Shown here: positions 9,429 through 17,656 of the stretch, in pieces
Position numbering within the stretch: position 1 is the first letter of the stretch
Layout: each line of letters starts with the position of its first letter
Assembly: GCA_024401645.1 (NCBI GenBank)
Contig: JAKSKR010000007.1
Span: forward strand, 1-64,000
Length of the DNA: 64,000 nt
Direction: 5' to 3'
Source: Paludibacteraceae bacterium
GTDB taxonomy: Bacteria; Bacteroidota; Bacteroidia; Bacteroidales; Paludibacteraceae
Position numbers and translations under genes: made by a program
The notes under the pieces: model-generated
The model's input: only the letters and a program-made list of their open reading frames with translations
Databases searched by the model: none
Told to the model about the DNA's origin: nothing

Positions 9429-11321
9429 TTACTCCTGCTCGGTAAAGGTGTTGTAAATCTCGTTGGTCTTTGCCAAGTCCCAGCGCAGGGCTTTCACAAA
9501 GCTGTTTTCCTCATACTCGCCACGCAACGCCATAAAGTCGTCGGTTTGGCTGTTCTCGCAGTCGTCTAGGCCATAACCCAACATGGCAGCCTGCGAAAAT
9601 TCCTTCTTTGCATCGTCGAGGGCCAGATTGGTCAACTTCGAGGTGGCTAGGTACCACGCATCCATAATGTTTCTTGCTTGTTCGGCATCGAACAGGTTGG
9701 GGAAGCGTTCTCCTGCCCACTGCATTTCGGCTGCCGTCAGGCGCTCGTTAAGGTCGCAAAAGTAGTCGTTGATGTCTATGAGGGTGTTGAAGTCGGTTAG
9801 GTTGTCGAGGTAAGAGTATGGCAGAATCATGCCGCCAAGGTCTACCCAGTTGCCAATAGGTTCGGTTGTCGTTTCCGGCTTCTTCTTGGCAGACATCCAA
9901 CGCTGCAACACTTCGCCCTTATACTTGTCTATGGCAAGGCTGTAGAGCTTAAGACCGCTGCGGACGGCCGATTCGTTAATCATCAGACCGTTGTATTCAT
10001 ACACGTCGGCATCGGTAGCCAGTAGGCCCTCAAGGGTTTCAATGCCGTTCAGAATCTGCGTAACGGTTATGGGGTTCAGCAAGTTGAAGGAAATGTTGTC
10101 GAGGTAGGGTTCCTTGCTTCGGCAGTCGCGTTTGGGCCATTTGTCGGCATCGCGCATGGTGCCCACGCTCTTAAGGTTGGCACCGGGCACAACAAACGCC
10201 TTGCCCTGGTTGTCGACGAGGTACGAGAAAGGCAAGCGGGTAGTGTTGGGGTGCTCCTTGTGGCAACCCAACACGGTGGTGAAGGTACCCAGGTGTGCTG
10301 GCCACAGCAGGTACGACGAGCTTGCCAGCTTGCAGCCGCGCTCGAGTATGCCCTGGTGGTTAGGCCCCAGCTTGTAGGCATGGTTGCTCTGGTTGCTGGC
10401 GCTTCCGGCATTCATGAACGAGAAGAGTCCGGCAATGAGTAGGGTGGCCTTGTGGTGGCTTACCGAGTAAGGACCGGCGAAGATAGATGCGGCCTCGCCA
10501 TGGAAGAATTGGCAGTTGCACGAAATGAAACAGTCGGTTGCAGCAAACTGTTCGCCCACTTGAGAGCCCTCGCCCACATAGCAGCGTTCAATCTGCGCCC
10601 CGTCGGTCACTTCGGCCCCAGTCTGTATAATAAAGTTGCGGGCAACCACGTCGGCGCCAACTACCGTGTGGTTGTCGGCGGCGCTGCATACCGTTCCGTT
10701 CTCGAGGTCGGTGCAGCCTTTCAGCTCTGCCGACTTGCCAATGTTTACGTTTACGATTGACTTACAACGTCTGATGGTGGCATTGTCGTCAATGCGTCCC
10801 ATGGTCGACACCTTTGTGTCGGCATATTCGCCCACAAGCGACATCAGGTGGTTCACTTCGTCGGTACGGTTGCGGAACATGGCCATGTAGTAGGCTACCT
10901 GTGTTGAAAGGCAGTCGCAGATGGGAATGTCGCGTCCGCCACCCTCGTTCACCACCGTTACGCTTACGCCGTTGCCGAACGAACTTTCGCCACTGGTCTC
11001 AATTAAGGCCACGTCGCTAATGAAAACATGGTTACCGATGCTGTAGTTGGCAATGTGTTCGCCAATGTTCCGAATAAGGCAGTCGTCGCCAATCTTGCAG
11101 TTGTGCAGCGTGGCGTCCGTTATGCCCGAGTGCAGAGACATGCCGCTAGGTAGGCTGAAGGTGGCGTTGAAGGCTCCCAACTCTATGTTGCCCGAAAAAC
11201 TGACGTTGCGGACGTATTGTGAACTGAACCCTTCGGCAACCCTGATGTCTTCCCAATTGCCGGCTGTGCAACCTTGCTGTTGCAACACTATTATTTCTTC
11301 GGGCGTAAGTGCTCTCATCAT
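9429..11321 (-). CDS. DUF4954 family left-handed beta-helix protein
   Basis: A 630-aa protein of the DUF4954 family, common in Bacteroidales. Residues about 40-330 carry loose hexapeptide-type periodicity (IGDDCLIRNIG, IGNHVFISDV, VGEGSQVG) typical of left-handed parallel beta-helix acyl/nucleotidyl-transferase folds. The C-terminal half is mostly alpha-helical. No signal peptide is seen, so it should be cytoplasmic. The biochemical role is unknown; resemblance to sugar-nucleotide acyltransferases is structural only. The start MMRALTPEE is at 11321, with the next Met one codon in. A promoter lies just upstream, overlapping the T-tract of the neighbouring tRNA terminator. The gene is convergent with the giant repeat gene. 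Confidence 0.85.
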   Translation of the reverse strand: MMRALTPEEIIVLQQQGCTAGNWEDIRVAEGFSSQYVRNVSFSGNIELGAFNATFSLPSGMSLHSGITDATLHNCKIGDDCLIRNIGEHIANYSIGNHVFISDVALIETSGESSFGNGVSVTVVNEGGGRDIPICDCLSTQVAYYMAMFRNRTDEVNHLMSLVGEYADTKVSTMGRIDDNATIRRCKSIVNVNIGKSAELKGCTDLENGTVCSAADNHTVVGADVVARNFIIQTGAEVTDGAQIERCYVGEGSQVGEQFAATDCFISCNCQFFHGEAASIFAGPYSVSHHKATLLIAGLFSFMNAGSASNQSNHAYKLGPNHQGILERGCKLASSSYLLWPAHLGTFTTVLGCHKEHPNTTRLPFSYLVDNQGKAFVVPGANLKSVGTMRDADKWPKRDCRSKEPYLDNISFNLLNPITVTQILNGIETLEGLLATDADVYEYNGLMINESAVRSGLKLYSLAIDKYKGEVLQRWMSAKKKPETTTEPIGNWVDLGGMILPYSYLDNLTDFNTLIDINDYFCDLNERLTAAEMQWAGERFPNLFDAEQARNIMDAWYLATSKLTNLALDDAKKEFSQAAMLGYGLDDCENSQTDDFMALRGEYEENSFVKALRWDLAKTNEIYNTFTEQE

Positions 11322-11358
11322 CGGTAAGAAAGTGTTTAAAAATCGTGTAATACGGTAA

Positions 11359-11387
11359 CAAAAGTATGGCTATTTTGCCAAAAACAA
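11359..11387 (-). promoter_or_regulatory. promoter of the DUF4954 gene
   Basis: On the minus strand this reads TTG (from 11387), an 18-nt spacer, then TACTTTTG (11366-11359), matching the Bacteroidota -33/-7 pattern. It lies about 40 nt upstream of the DUF4954 start and overlaps the T-tract of the tRNA terminator. Confidence 0.55.
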
Positions 11388-11414
11388 AAAAGCGACTTGA
11401 AAATTCAAGTCGCT
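11380..11414 (-). terminator. terminator of the first tRNA-Pro
   Basis: A perfect 11-bp stem (11391-11401 with 11404-11414) with a 2-nt centre. On the minus strand it is followed by a T-rich tract (complement of 11381-11390). It starts 4 nt past the 3' end of the tRNA. Confidence 0.8.
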
Positions 11415-11418
11415 TCTG

Positions 11419-11492
11419 TCGAGATGAAGGGATTCGAACCCCCGACCCTCTGGTCCCAAACCAGATGCGCTAGCCAACTGCGCTACATCTCG
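11419..11492 (-). tRNA. tRNA-Pro(TGG), copy 1
   Basis: A 74-nt cloverleaf on the minus strand: acceptor CGAGATG/CATCTCG, D-stem GCGC/GCGC, anticodon stem TCTGG/CCAGA with loop TTTGGGA (anticodon TGG), and T-loop TTCGAAT. The 3' CCA is not encoded. It is identical over its whole length to the second copy at 12372-12445. Confidence 0.95.
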
Positions 11493-11512
11493 GTTATTGC
11501 TCAAATGCGATG

Positions 11513-11543
11513 CAAAATTAGGCTTCTTTTTTGAGTTGTGCAA
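11513..11543 (-). promoter_or_regulatory. promoter of the first tRNA-Pro
   Basis: On the minus strand it reads TTG (11543-11541), a 20-nt spacer, then TAATTTTG (11520-11513). This is a good match to the Bacteroidota consensus, about 20 nt before the mature tRNA 5' end at 11492. Confidence 0.65.
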
Positions 11544-11560
11544 ATTTTAGGGACTAAATT

Positions 11561-12307
11561 TTAAAAATTATTTTCGTATGGCTTCATAACGGCACGAATG
11601 TGGCGCCCATAGCAGCGTGGCGTTTGCACGCAACCTAGCCCCTCGCCCTTGTTCTTGAAGAAGAATTGCGCGGCGGTGCCTTTCTCGCCTGTGCCGAGTG
11701 TTGCCGTCCAGTACCATCCCTCTTTTACCATCTTTTCGTCTTCTTCCTCGTATTCGGTAGCCGGAAGGAAGATGGTGCAGCCGTTTAGGCGGCTTGTGCC
11801 AAGCATACCCGATGCTCCGGTGCCGTTCAGGTCGTCGACCCATTGCCAAATGCAACTCACCTTCAGTTGGTGAAAGTCGCTGGCCGTTGGAGTTTGCCAT
11901 TCCTTGCCCCAAAGAATGGTTGCAGCATCGTCGGTCGGTTCTAGGGTGGTAAGGCTGTCTACCTGGCCACCGTCGGCATTAAGGCAGTATTTGGTGATGA
12001 ACGTGGTGGAGTCTTTGCTGTGCTTGTAGGTTTTCCAGTCGTATTCGTTGTTCTGTATGTATTCGCCCCAGGCAAACACCATGCCGTCGGCAGTTAAAGA
12101 GTCGGCGCCAATGTTCGCTGTCGCCCAAATGACGGGAAGCCCCAAGTCGACGTAGGCATATTGCCCGAGTAGGCCGGTTTCTGTCACCTCGTATGTGGTG
12201 ATAAAGGTGTCGAGAATCAGGCCGGGACCTTCGTCTTCTTCGTCAGAGGCAACCGATGGCACCGTAAAAGCCAGCGTTGCAAGAAAGAGACACAGTAAGC
12301 GATACAT
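11561..12307 (-). CDS. secreted protein with Fib_succ_major-like domain
   Basis: A 248-aa protein with a signal peptide (MYRLLCLFLATLAFTVPSVA, then an acidic stretch). The body has the wording of the Fibrobacter succinogenes major paralogous domain common in Bacteroidota: YVDLGLPVIWATANIG near residue 52, FAWGEY near 80, GWYWTATL near 200, and a terminal RAV(M)KP block. Catalytic function is unknown; the fold is found in secreted surface proteins. It lies alone between two identical tRNA-Pro genes, all on the minus strand, and the first tRNA follows its stop by about 70 nt. Confidence 0.75.
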   Translation of the reverse strand: MYRLLCLFLATLAFTVPSVASDEEDEGPGLILDTFITTYEVTETGLLGQYAYVDLGLPVIWATANIGADSLTADGMVFAWGEYIQNNEYDWKTYKHSKDSTTFITKYCLNADGGQVDSLTTLEPTDDAATILWGKEWQTPTASDFHQLKVSCIWQWVDDLNGTGASGMLGTSRLNGCTIFLPATEYEEEDEKMVKEGWYWTATLGTGEKGTAAQFFFKNKGEGLGCVQTPRCYGRHIRAVMKPYENNF

Positions 12308-12330
12308 ATAATTAATAAAGACTAGTCGTA

Positions 12331-12368
12331 ATATATGAAAAAAGGCAACTTGAAATCAAGCTGCCTTT
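12331..12368 (-). terminator. terminator of the second tRNA-Pro
   Basis: A 13-bp stem (12338-12350 region with 12356-12368), with one G-U pair on the minus strand, lies 4 nt after the 3' end of the second tRNA. It is followed on the minus strand by a short T-containing tract. The arrangement matches the terminator of tRNA copy 1, though the stem sequence differs. Confidence 0.7.
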
Positions 12369-12371
12369 CAG

Positions 12372-12445
12372 TCGAGATGAAGGGATTCGAACCCCCGACC
12401 CTCTGGTCCCAAACCAGATGCGCTAGCCAACTGCGCTACATCTCG
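12372..12445 (-). tRNA. tRNA-Pro(TGG), copy 2
   Basis: A 74-nt tRNA on the minus strand with anticodon TGG, identical base for base to the copy at 11419-11492. A near-consensus -7 (TTATTTTG on the minus strand) lies just upstream. The identity implies recent duplication or gene conversion. Confidence 0.95.
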
Positions 12446-12951
12446 GTAACCCTTTCGGAATTGCGGTGCAAAATAAGCGATAAAATATCACATAACCAAA
12501 TCTAGGCGCACTTTTTTTGCGAAAATCTGCATTTTTTGCAAAATCAGCCTTTAAAAAACAGAATGCAGGGAATTTTCACAAACCCCCTGCATGCGTAGTG
12601 TTATTTGTCTCTTGTCGAAATTATAACACTTTGAACATTGAATATAAATGCATTAATTGTATGAATTAATGCAACCACCAAAAGAATAATCTAACTAGTT
12701 TCTCCGTGAGACCAACATAAGGCCGGGCGAAGATTTTCCTTGCCACGAAAACGCCATCGGCGTTTTTCGTAAGTAAAGAGCGTCGCAAAAATAAGGCGAA
12801 AAATAATGTCTACCAAATTTAAACCGCATATAAAGTTAAATAAATGAAATAGATGCATAATTATTCGCATATATTGACGTTCTATAGGCAAAAGAACGCC
12901 GTTTTTCAACTAACTTTGTAAAGTTCAATATAAAAGACACTAATTAATAAA
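12446..12951. other. intergenic region with two hairpins, no gene seen
   Basis: About 500 bp between the tRNA and the next gene. Visible structure: an 8-bp inverted repeat ATGCAGGG/CCCTGCAT (12563-12570 with 12585-12592, 14-nt loop) and AAAACGCC/GGCGTTTT (12748-12755 with 12759-12766, 3-nt loop). Neither has a convincing T-run. A 72-codon minus-strand frame here has no family features and was not called. Confidence 0.5.
12911..12918 (+). promoter_or_regulatory. -7 element of the thioredoxin-fold gene
   Basis: TAACTTTG is an exact TAnnTTTG match 33 nt before the ATG at 12952. No TTG is found at the proper -33 distance. Confidence 0.5.
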
Positions 12952-14367
12952 ATGCTAAAAAAGCTAACTTGTTGCCTATATGCCCTTCTATGTTTTGGCT
13001 TTAATGCCGGTGCCGTTACCACTACTATTTCTGGCAATGCGCCTTCCTATGCCGGTAAGAAGTTGGCCATAAAGACTTATAGCGAACAGATACTGAACGA
13101 AGAGGAAGATTTGGGCGAGGCTAGCGTAAGTGCCAATGGCGACTTTAAGTTCGAAATTGAAATAGGGCAGACCATGCAGGTCTTTATTCCGGGCGAAGTG
13201 TCGAAAGCATTCCTTTATGTTGAACCTGGCATGAACTACGTTATTTCGTTGCCCGACTACCGTGAACGTACCATTGTTGAGAAACTCGATCCCTTCTTCG
13301 CACCGAAGGACTTCCTGGCATCCATTGAAGGCTTGAGAAGGACTGACTTCAACTACCAGATGATGGAGTTTGAAGATGCCTTCGACTTCTACAGCATGAA
13401 GCACATAACCTATGGCTCGCAACCCGACTCGTTGAAGAAATCGGTACGCGACCTTCGCCGCATCTTCAGCGATTTGCAGAAACCGTTCCAGCAACGTTTT
13501 AAGGAGTACCGCTATGTGCTGCTCATGAACATGTGTGTTGGCGATAACCAAAACATGCAAGATTCTGTCATCCTGCAACTGAATGCTATTGGCGCCGAGT
13601 ACGAGAATCCGGCATTCTGGGATGCCTTTAACAATGTGTTCAACGACTTCATCGTCGGCCAACTCGGTTCGGAAGAATACGAACTCTTCAAGCGCGTTGT
13701 GGTAGATAATAATGCCAAGATGCTGATGGAGATTTTGAAACAGCGTTATAAGATTACCAATCAGAACCTGCGCGAACTGGTAGCCATAAAGACGGTGGCA
13801 GACCTTACCGAAGTGAACGAGTTTGGCCGTGGCCAGGTAATTAGTATGCTGCAGAAACTTGGTGGCGTCATTCAGAAACCGGGTAACCGCGACTTGCTTC
13901 AGGCCGTCATCAACAAGACTAGCGTCAACTATATTGGCACGAATGCGACCGACTTCGAGGCGCTTAACAGCGACGGGAAGACGTTCAAGCTCTCCGACTT
14001 TAAGGGACACTACGTTTACTTGAATTTCTGCAACTCGAATTTAGAGAAGACGGGACGCGACCTGCAAGTCTTGCGCCGTTTCTACGACAGCTACGACGGA
14101 GCACTTGCCGTTGTTAATATTTTCCTGTACGACGATCCTGCAACCGTTAAGCGAATGGCAAAGCCTTATCAGGGAAAAATGGTGTTCGCAACTGTTCCGA
14201 ACTCCGATGCGTTGCGCCAGACCTATGGCGTGAAGGGCGTGCCCTCTTACCTCTTGCTCGACAAGGAGGGAAGGTTCCTTATGACGAAGGGTGCCGAGCC
14301 TAACGACGAGTTGCGTTTGTTCCTGCAAAACACATTGCTCTTAAATAATGCTAAAATAAACAAATAA
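12952..14367 (+). CDS. secreted thioredoxin-fold (TlpA-like) protein lacking the CXXC motif
   Basis: A 471-aa exported protein: signal peptide at residues 1-20 (LTCCLYALLCFGFNAGA), then a DUF4369-like beta domain (about 22-110), a helical middle region (110-320), and a C-terminal thioredoxin-like domain (about 325-460). The thioredoxin fold is supported by the sequences TDFEALNSDGKTFKLSDFKG and GVKGVPSYLLLDKEGR, the latter holding the usual cis-Pro. At the place of the redox CXXC it has NFCNSNLEKTG, with one Cys only, so it cannot be a normal disulfide oxidoreductase. TlpA-like thioredoxins with DUF4369 are common in Bacteroidota; the missing motif suggests a binding or structural role. Confidence 0.75.
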   Translation: MLKKLTCCLYALLCFGFNAGAVTTTISGNAPSYAGKKLAIKTYSEQILNEEEDLGEASVSANGDFKFEIEIGQTMQVFIPGEVSKAFLYVEPGMNYVISLPDYRERTIVEKLDPFFAPKDFLASIEGLRRTDFNYQMMEFEDAFDFYSMKHITYGSQPDSLKKSVRDLRRIFSDLQKPFQQRFKEYRYVLLMNMCVGDNQNMQDSVILQLNAIGAEYENPAFWDAFNNVFNDFIVGQLGSEEYELFKRVVVDNNAKMLMEILKQRYKITNQNLRELVAIKTVADLTEVNEFGRGQVISMLQKLGGVIQKPGNRDLLQAVINKTSVNYIGTNATDFEALNSDGKTFKLSDFKGHYVYLNFCNSNLEKTGRDLQVLRRFYDSYDGALAVVNIFLYDDPATVKRMAKPYQGKMVFATVPNSDALRQTYGVKGVPSYLLLDKEGRFLMTKGAEPNDELRLFLQNTLLLNNAKINK

Positions 14368-14406
14368 ATTAGCTGCGAACATCCCGAAAATTTGCGTCTT
14401 TTTTAT

Positions 14407-14414
14407 TATTTTTG
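14407..14414 (+). promoter_or_regulatory. -7 element upstream of the IMP cyclohydrolase gene
   Basis: TATTTTTG fits TAnnTTTG about 70 nt before the ATG at 14483. It would serve the IMP cyclohydrolase gene and possibly mreB. No clear -33 TTG at the right spacing. Confidence 0.45.
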
Positions 14415-14482
14415 CACATATATATAGAATTTCCCTTTTTAGGGGCATTTTTTCATTAGAAAACAAGTCATCACCATTCATT

Positions 14483-15079
14483 ATGTCTGATCAGAAAAAA
14501 ATAAAAACAGCATTAGTTTCTGTTTTCCACAAGGACAACCTCGACGAAATCATCAAGAAGCTTAACGCAGAAGGCGTTCAATTGATTTCAACCGGAGGTA
14601 CACAGAGTTTCATCGAATCGCTTGGCGTTCCATGCAAGTCAGTAGAATCTTTCACTACTTACCCATCAATCTTGGGTGGTCGTGTTAAGACCCTTCACCC
14701 TAAAATTTTCGGCGGTATTCTTGGCCGTAGAGAATTGGAAAGCGACCAGCAGCAGATGGCTCAATACGAAATTCCAGAAATTGACCTCGTAATTGTAGAC
14801 CTATATCCATTCGAAGCAACTGTTGCAAGCGGTGCTAGCGAAGCTGACATCATCGAAAAGATCGATATCGGTGGTATCTCTTTGATCCGTGCAGCTGCTA
14901 AAAACTTTAACGATGTTGTCATCGTTGCCAGCAAGGAACAGTACAAGCCATTGCTTGACATCTTGAACAAGCAGGGCGCTAACACAAGCAGAGCAGACCG
15001 TAAGTGGTTCGCTGAACAGGCATTCGGCGTATCTTCACACTACGACACTGCTATTCACGCTTACTTCGCAGGAAAATAA
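14483..15079 (+). CDS. purH: IMP cyclohydrolase, stand-alone N-terminal domain of PurH
   Basis: A 198-aa protein equal to the MGS-like IMP cyclohydrolase half of PurH, which closes the ring of FAICAR to IMP in the last step of purine synthesis. Seen: STGGTQSF (about residues 36-43), GGRVKTLHPKIFGGIL, IDLVIVDLYPFE and EKIDIGGISLIRAAAKN. Bifunctional PurH is usually about 510 aa; here the protein ends at the domain boundary (SSHYDTAIHAYFAGK). The C-terminal AICAR transformylase domain is absent: mreB starts 29 nt after the stop. So this is a clean single-domain enzyme, and the transformylase must be encoded elsewhere. The purH-mreB gene order itself is usual in Bacteroidales. Confidence 0.9.
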   Translation: MSDQKKIKTALVSVFHKDNLDEIIKKLNAEGVQLISTGGTQSFIESLGVPCKSVESFTTYPSILGGRVKTLHPKIFGGILGRRELESDQQQMAQYEIPEIDLVIVDLYPFEATVASGASEADIIEKIDIGGISLIRAAAKNFNDVVIVASKEQYKPLLDILNKQGANTSRADRKWFAEQAFGVSSHYDTAIHAYFAGK

Positions 15080-15108
15080 TTTACCCACGCTATACACAAG
15101 TTTGACAC

Positions 15109-16131
15109 ATGGGTTTGTTTTCGTTTACACAAGAAATTGCGATGGACCTAGGCACTGCCAATACGGTCATCATCCACAACGACAAGATCGTTGTAGATGA
15201 ACCGTCTATTGTGGCCCTAGATCGCAGCAGCAACAAAAATATGATAGCCTTGGGCTCAAAGGCCCAGCAGATGCACGGAAAGACGCACGAGAACATCAGA
15301 ACCGTTCGTCCTTTGCGCGACGGCGTTATCTCTGACTACGACGCAGCTGAAAAAATGATGCGTGGTATGATTAAGATGGCCGTTTCAAAGAACCGTCTTT
15401 TCGACCCTGCATTGAAAATGGTTGTTGGTATCCCTTCAGGTAGTACCGAAGTTGAAATTCGTGCGGTACGCGACTCTTCAGAAAAGTCAGGTGGACGTGA
15501 GGTCTACATGATTTACGAACCAATGGCTGCTGCCATCGGTATCGGTATCGACGTCGAAATGCCAGAAGGTAACATGATCGTCGACATCGGTGGTGGTACA
15601 ACCGAAATCGCCGTTATCGCTTTGGGTGGTATTGTTTCTAACAACTCTATCCGTATTGCGGGTGACGACCTTACTGCCGACGTTATTGAGTACATGAACC
15701 GCCAGCACAACATCAAGGTCGGCGAACGTACTGCCGAGTTGATCAAGATTAACGTTGGTTCAGCTCTTACTACTCTCGAAGATCCACCAGAAGATTATAT
15801 CGTTCATGGTCCTAACCGTATGACTGCCCTTCCTATGGAAGTGCCAGTTTCTTACCAGGAAATTGCTCACTGCATCGAAAAGTCAATCTCGAAGATTGAG
15901 GCTGCAGTTTTGAGCGCTCTTGAACAAACACCTCCAGAACTTTATGCCGACATCGTCCGCAAGGGTATCTGGCTCGCTGGTGGCGGTGCCCTTCTTCGTG
16001 GTCTCGACAAGCGCTTGACTAACAAGATCGGTATTCAGTTCCATATCGCCGACGACCCTCTACACGCTGTTGTGCGTGGTACTGGTGTCGCTTTGAAGAA
16101 CACTGACAAGTTCTCGTTCTTGATGCGATAA
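15109..16131 (+). CDS. mreB: rod shape-determining protein MreB
   Basis: A 340-aa actin-like ATPase of the normal MreB length. It polymerises under the inner membrane and guides the elongation machinery. Seen: phosphate-1 motif DLGTANT (about residues 14-20), GIPSGSTEVE, EPMAAAIG, phosphate-2 VDIGGGTTE (about 160), and adenosine motif LAGGGALLRGLD (about 290). It leads the mre-mrd-rod cluster. A hairpin-T tract follows it, so mreB may be made in excess of the downstream genes by partial termination. Confidence 0.97.
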   Translation: MGLFSFTQEIAMDLGTANTVIIHNDKIVVDEPSIVALDRSSNKNMIALGSKAQQMHGKTHENIRTVRPLRDGVISDYDAAEKMMRGMIKMAVSKNRLFDPALKMVVGIPSGSTEVEIRAVRDSSEKSGGREVYMIYEPMAAAIGIGIDVEMPEGNMIVDIGGGTTEIAVIALGGIVSNNSIRIAGDDLTADVIEYMNRQHNIKVGERTAELIKINVGSALTTLEDPPEDYIVHGPNRMTALPMEVPVSYQEIAHCIEKSISKIEAAVLSALEQTPPELYADIVRKGIWLAGGGALLRGLDKRLTNKIGIQFHIADDPLHAVVRGTGVALKNTDKFSFLMR

Positions 16132-16184
16132 TAGGGCGACTGGTATATAAAAAATGACGTTACTCTTAATTGAATAACTAACAT

Positions 16185-16216
16185 AAAACACGCTGCGAAA
16201 GGCAACGTGTTTTTTG
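16185..16216 (+). terminator. terminator or attenuator between mreB and mreC
   Basis: A stem of about 12 bp with one mismatch (16185-16196 with 16203-16214, AAAACACG...CGTGTTTT) is followed by more T residues. It lies between mreB and mreC inside an otherwise continuous cluster, so partial readthrough is likely. Confidence 0.6.
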
Positions 16217-16243
16217 TTGTTATAAACCCGGATTGAAGAAACA

Positions 16244-17089
16244 ATGGAAACCCTTCTCCGATTTTTCGCCATATTCAAAAACTTTTTCGTCTTTTTACTG
16301 CTCGAAATATTGGGTCTCATGCTCTATTTCAGCTACAACAGCTACCAACACGGCAAGTACCTCAATGCGAGCAACGTGGTGGCTGGTAAGTTGTATGGCA
16401 TCAGAAATGAGATTACCGGTTATATGGACCTCAACAACCAGAACTGGGATCTTGCCCGCGAGAATGCTTCGCTGAAATCTCAACTCTATGCGGCCAACAA
16501 GGCGCTAGAATATTTCCGCGAAGACTCAACCTACGCCATCCGTCGCAAGATTGCCGAAAAGAACAACTATTCGTTCATGTCGGCTCGCGTTGTTAATGCT
16601 ACATTCACCAAGGCGCACAACTACCTTACCCTCGACAAGGGTAGTAACGAAGGCGTGCGTCCGTTAATGGGTGTGGTTAGCCAGGCTGGTGTTGTGGGTA
16701 TTGTCAGCTCGGTTAGCGAGCACTTCTCGTTGGTAATACCGGTCCTTAACGTTTCTAGCCAGATTAGCGTAAAGGTGAAAAACAAGAGTCAGACAGGTAC
16801 GCTTGTTTGGAAGGGAGACGATTACCGTTACGCAACACTTCAAGAAATCCCTAGCTACATACCAATTGCTAAAGGCGACAGCATTGTTACCAGTGGTTAC
16901 TCTTCTATCTTCCCCGAAGGCATCTTTGTGGGAAAGATTGGCAAGTATGGCCGTGGCAAGGACCAGGTGTTAAGCATAGATGTTAACTTGGGTCCCGATT
17001 TCAGTAAATTGGTCTATGTCGACATCATCGACTTTAAGAATGCAGAAGAAATGAAAAAATTGGAAAAGGAGGGCAGTCTAAATGAATAG
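16244..17089 (+). CDS. mreC: rod shape-determining protein MreC
   Basis: A 281-aa bitopic inner-membrane protein that links MreB to the periplasmic penicillin-binding machinery. An N-terminal membrane segment (about residues 10-32, FFVFLLLEILGLMLYFSY) is followed by a coiled-coil region (about 55-95) and the beta-rich periplasmic core (about 100-265; MGVVSQAGVVGIVSSVSEHF, KGDSIVTSGYSSIFPEGI). Its end overlaps the start of mreD by 8 nt, which supports translational coupling. Confidence 0.93.
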   Translation: METLLRFFAIFKNFFVFLLLEILGLMLYFSYNSYQHGKYLNASNVVAGKLYGIRNEITGYMDLNNQNWDLARENASLKSQLYAANKALEYFREDSTYAIRRKIAEKNNYSFMSARVVNATFTKAHNYLTLDKGSNEGVRPLMGVVSQAGVVGIVSSVSEHFSLVIPVLNVSSQISVKVKNKSQTGTLVWKGDDYRYATLQEIPSYIPIAKGDSIVTSGYSSIFPEGIFVGKIGKYGRGKDQVLSIDVNLGPDFSKLVYVDIIDFKNAEEMKKLEKEGSLNE

Positions 17090-17600
17090 TTCTTTCAACT
17101 ATAAGTACTTGGTTCACTGGTTAATCTACATTGCAGTGCAGGTGCTTGTGCTTAATGGTGTCGACTATTTGCAAATGGCAACACCGTTCCTCTTCATCTT
17201 GTTCCTGATTAACCTGCCAGCCGACATGGCACGTATTCCGTTTTTGCTTACGGCTTTTGTTACTGGCTTGGTGGTAGACGTCTTTTCAAGTACGGCGGGT
17301 ATTCATTGCACGGCATGCGTGTTCATTGCCTACCTTAAGCCGTTGTTCTGCAAGGCTCTCGGTCCTTCCGACGCCTTGACGCTAACCCCATCGTTCAGGT
17401 CGTTTGGCCAGTCGCGCTACTTGCAGTATGCACTCTCAATGGTGGCAATTCACCATGCACTTTTCTTTTTCATGGAGAATGGTTCAACCAATATGCTGTT
17501 GAGTGTGTTGTTCAGGGTGGTTCAGTCTATTATATTCACCATGCTGCTTGTCTTCAGCGTTGAGTATTTCAAGTATCGCCACAGTTCTAACGAAAACTAG
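17082..17600 (+). CDS. mreD: rod shape-determining protein MreD
   Basis: A 172-aa, multi-pass inner-membrane protein in the standard place between mreC and the PBP2 gene. Hydrophobic segments are visible near residues 12-30, 35-55, 60-80 (including LVVDVFSSTAGIH), 100-125 and 135-160. MreD is poorly conserved, so the call rests on length, topology, position and the 8-nt overlap with mreC. Confidence 0.88.
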   Translation: MNSSFNYKYLVHWLIYIAVQVLVLNGVDYLQMATPFLFILFLINLPADMARIPFLLTAFVTGLVVDVFSSTAGIHCTACVFIAYLKPLFCKALGPSDALTLTPSFRSFGQSRYLQYALSMVAIHHALFFFMENGSTNMLLSVLFRVVQSIIFTMLLVFSVEYFKYRHSSNEN

Positions 17601-17656
17601 TTTTATATTGTACCTAAACAACTGCTAACCCTTTGCAAAAACAATAACGAACAAAA

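Noticed and set aside
12691..12909. 72-codon minus-strand frame in the intergenic region
   Set aside because: No recognisable domain, includes a hairpin, and lies over the promoter region of the next gene.
14483..15109. purH broken by a frameshift
   Set aside because: Only 29 nt lie between its stop and mreB, so no second-domain sequence remains that a frame correction could recover.
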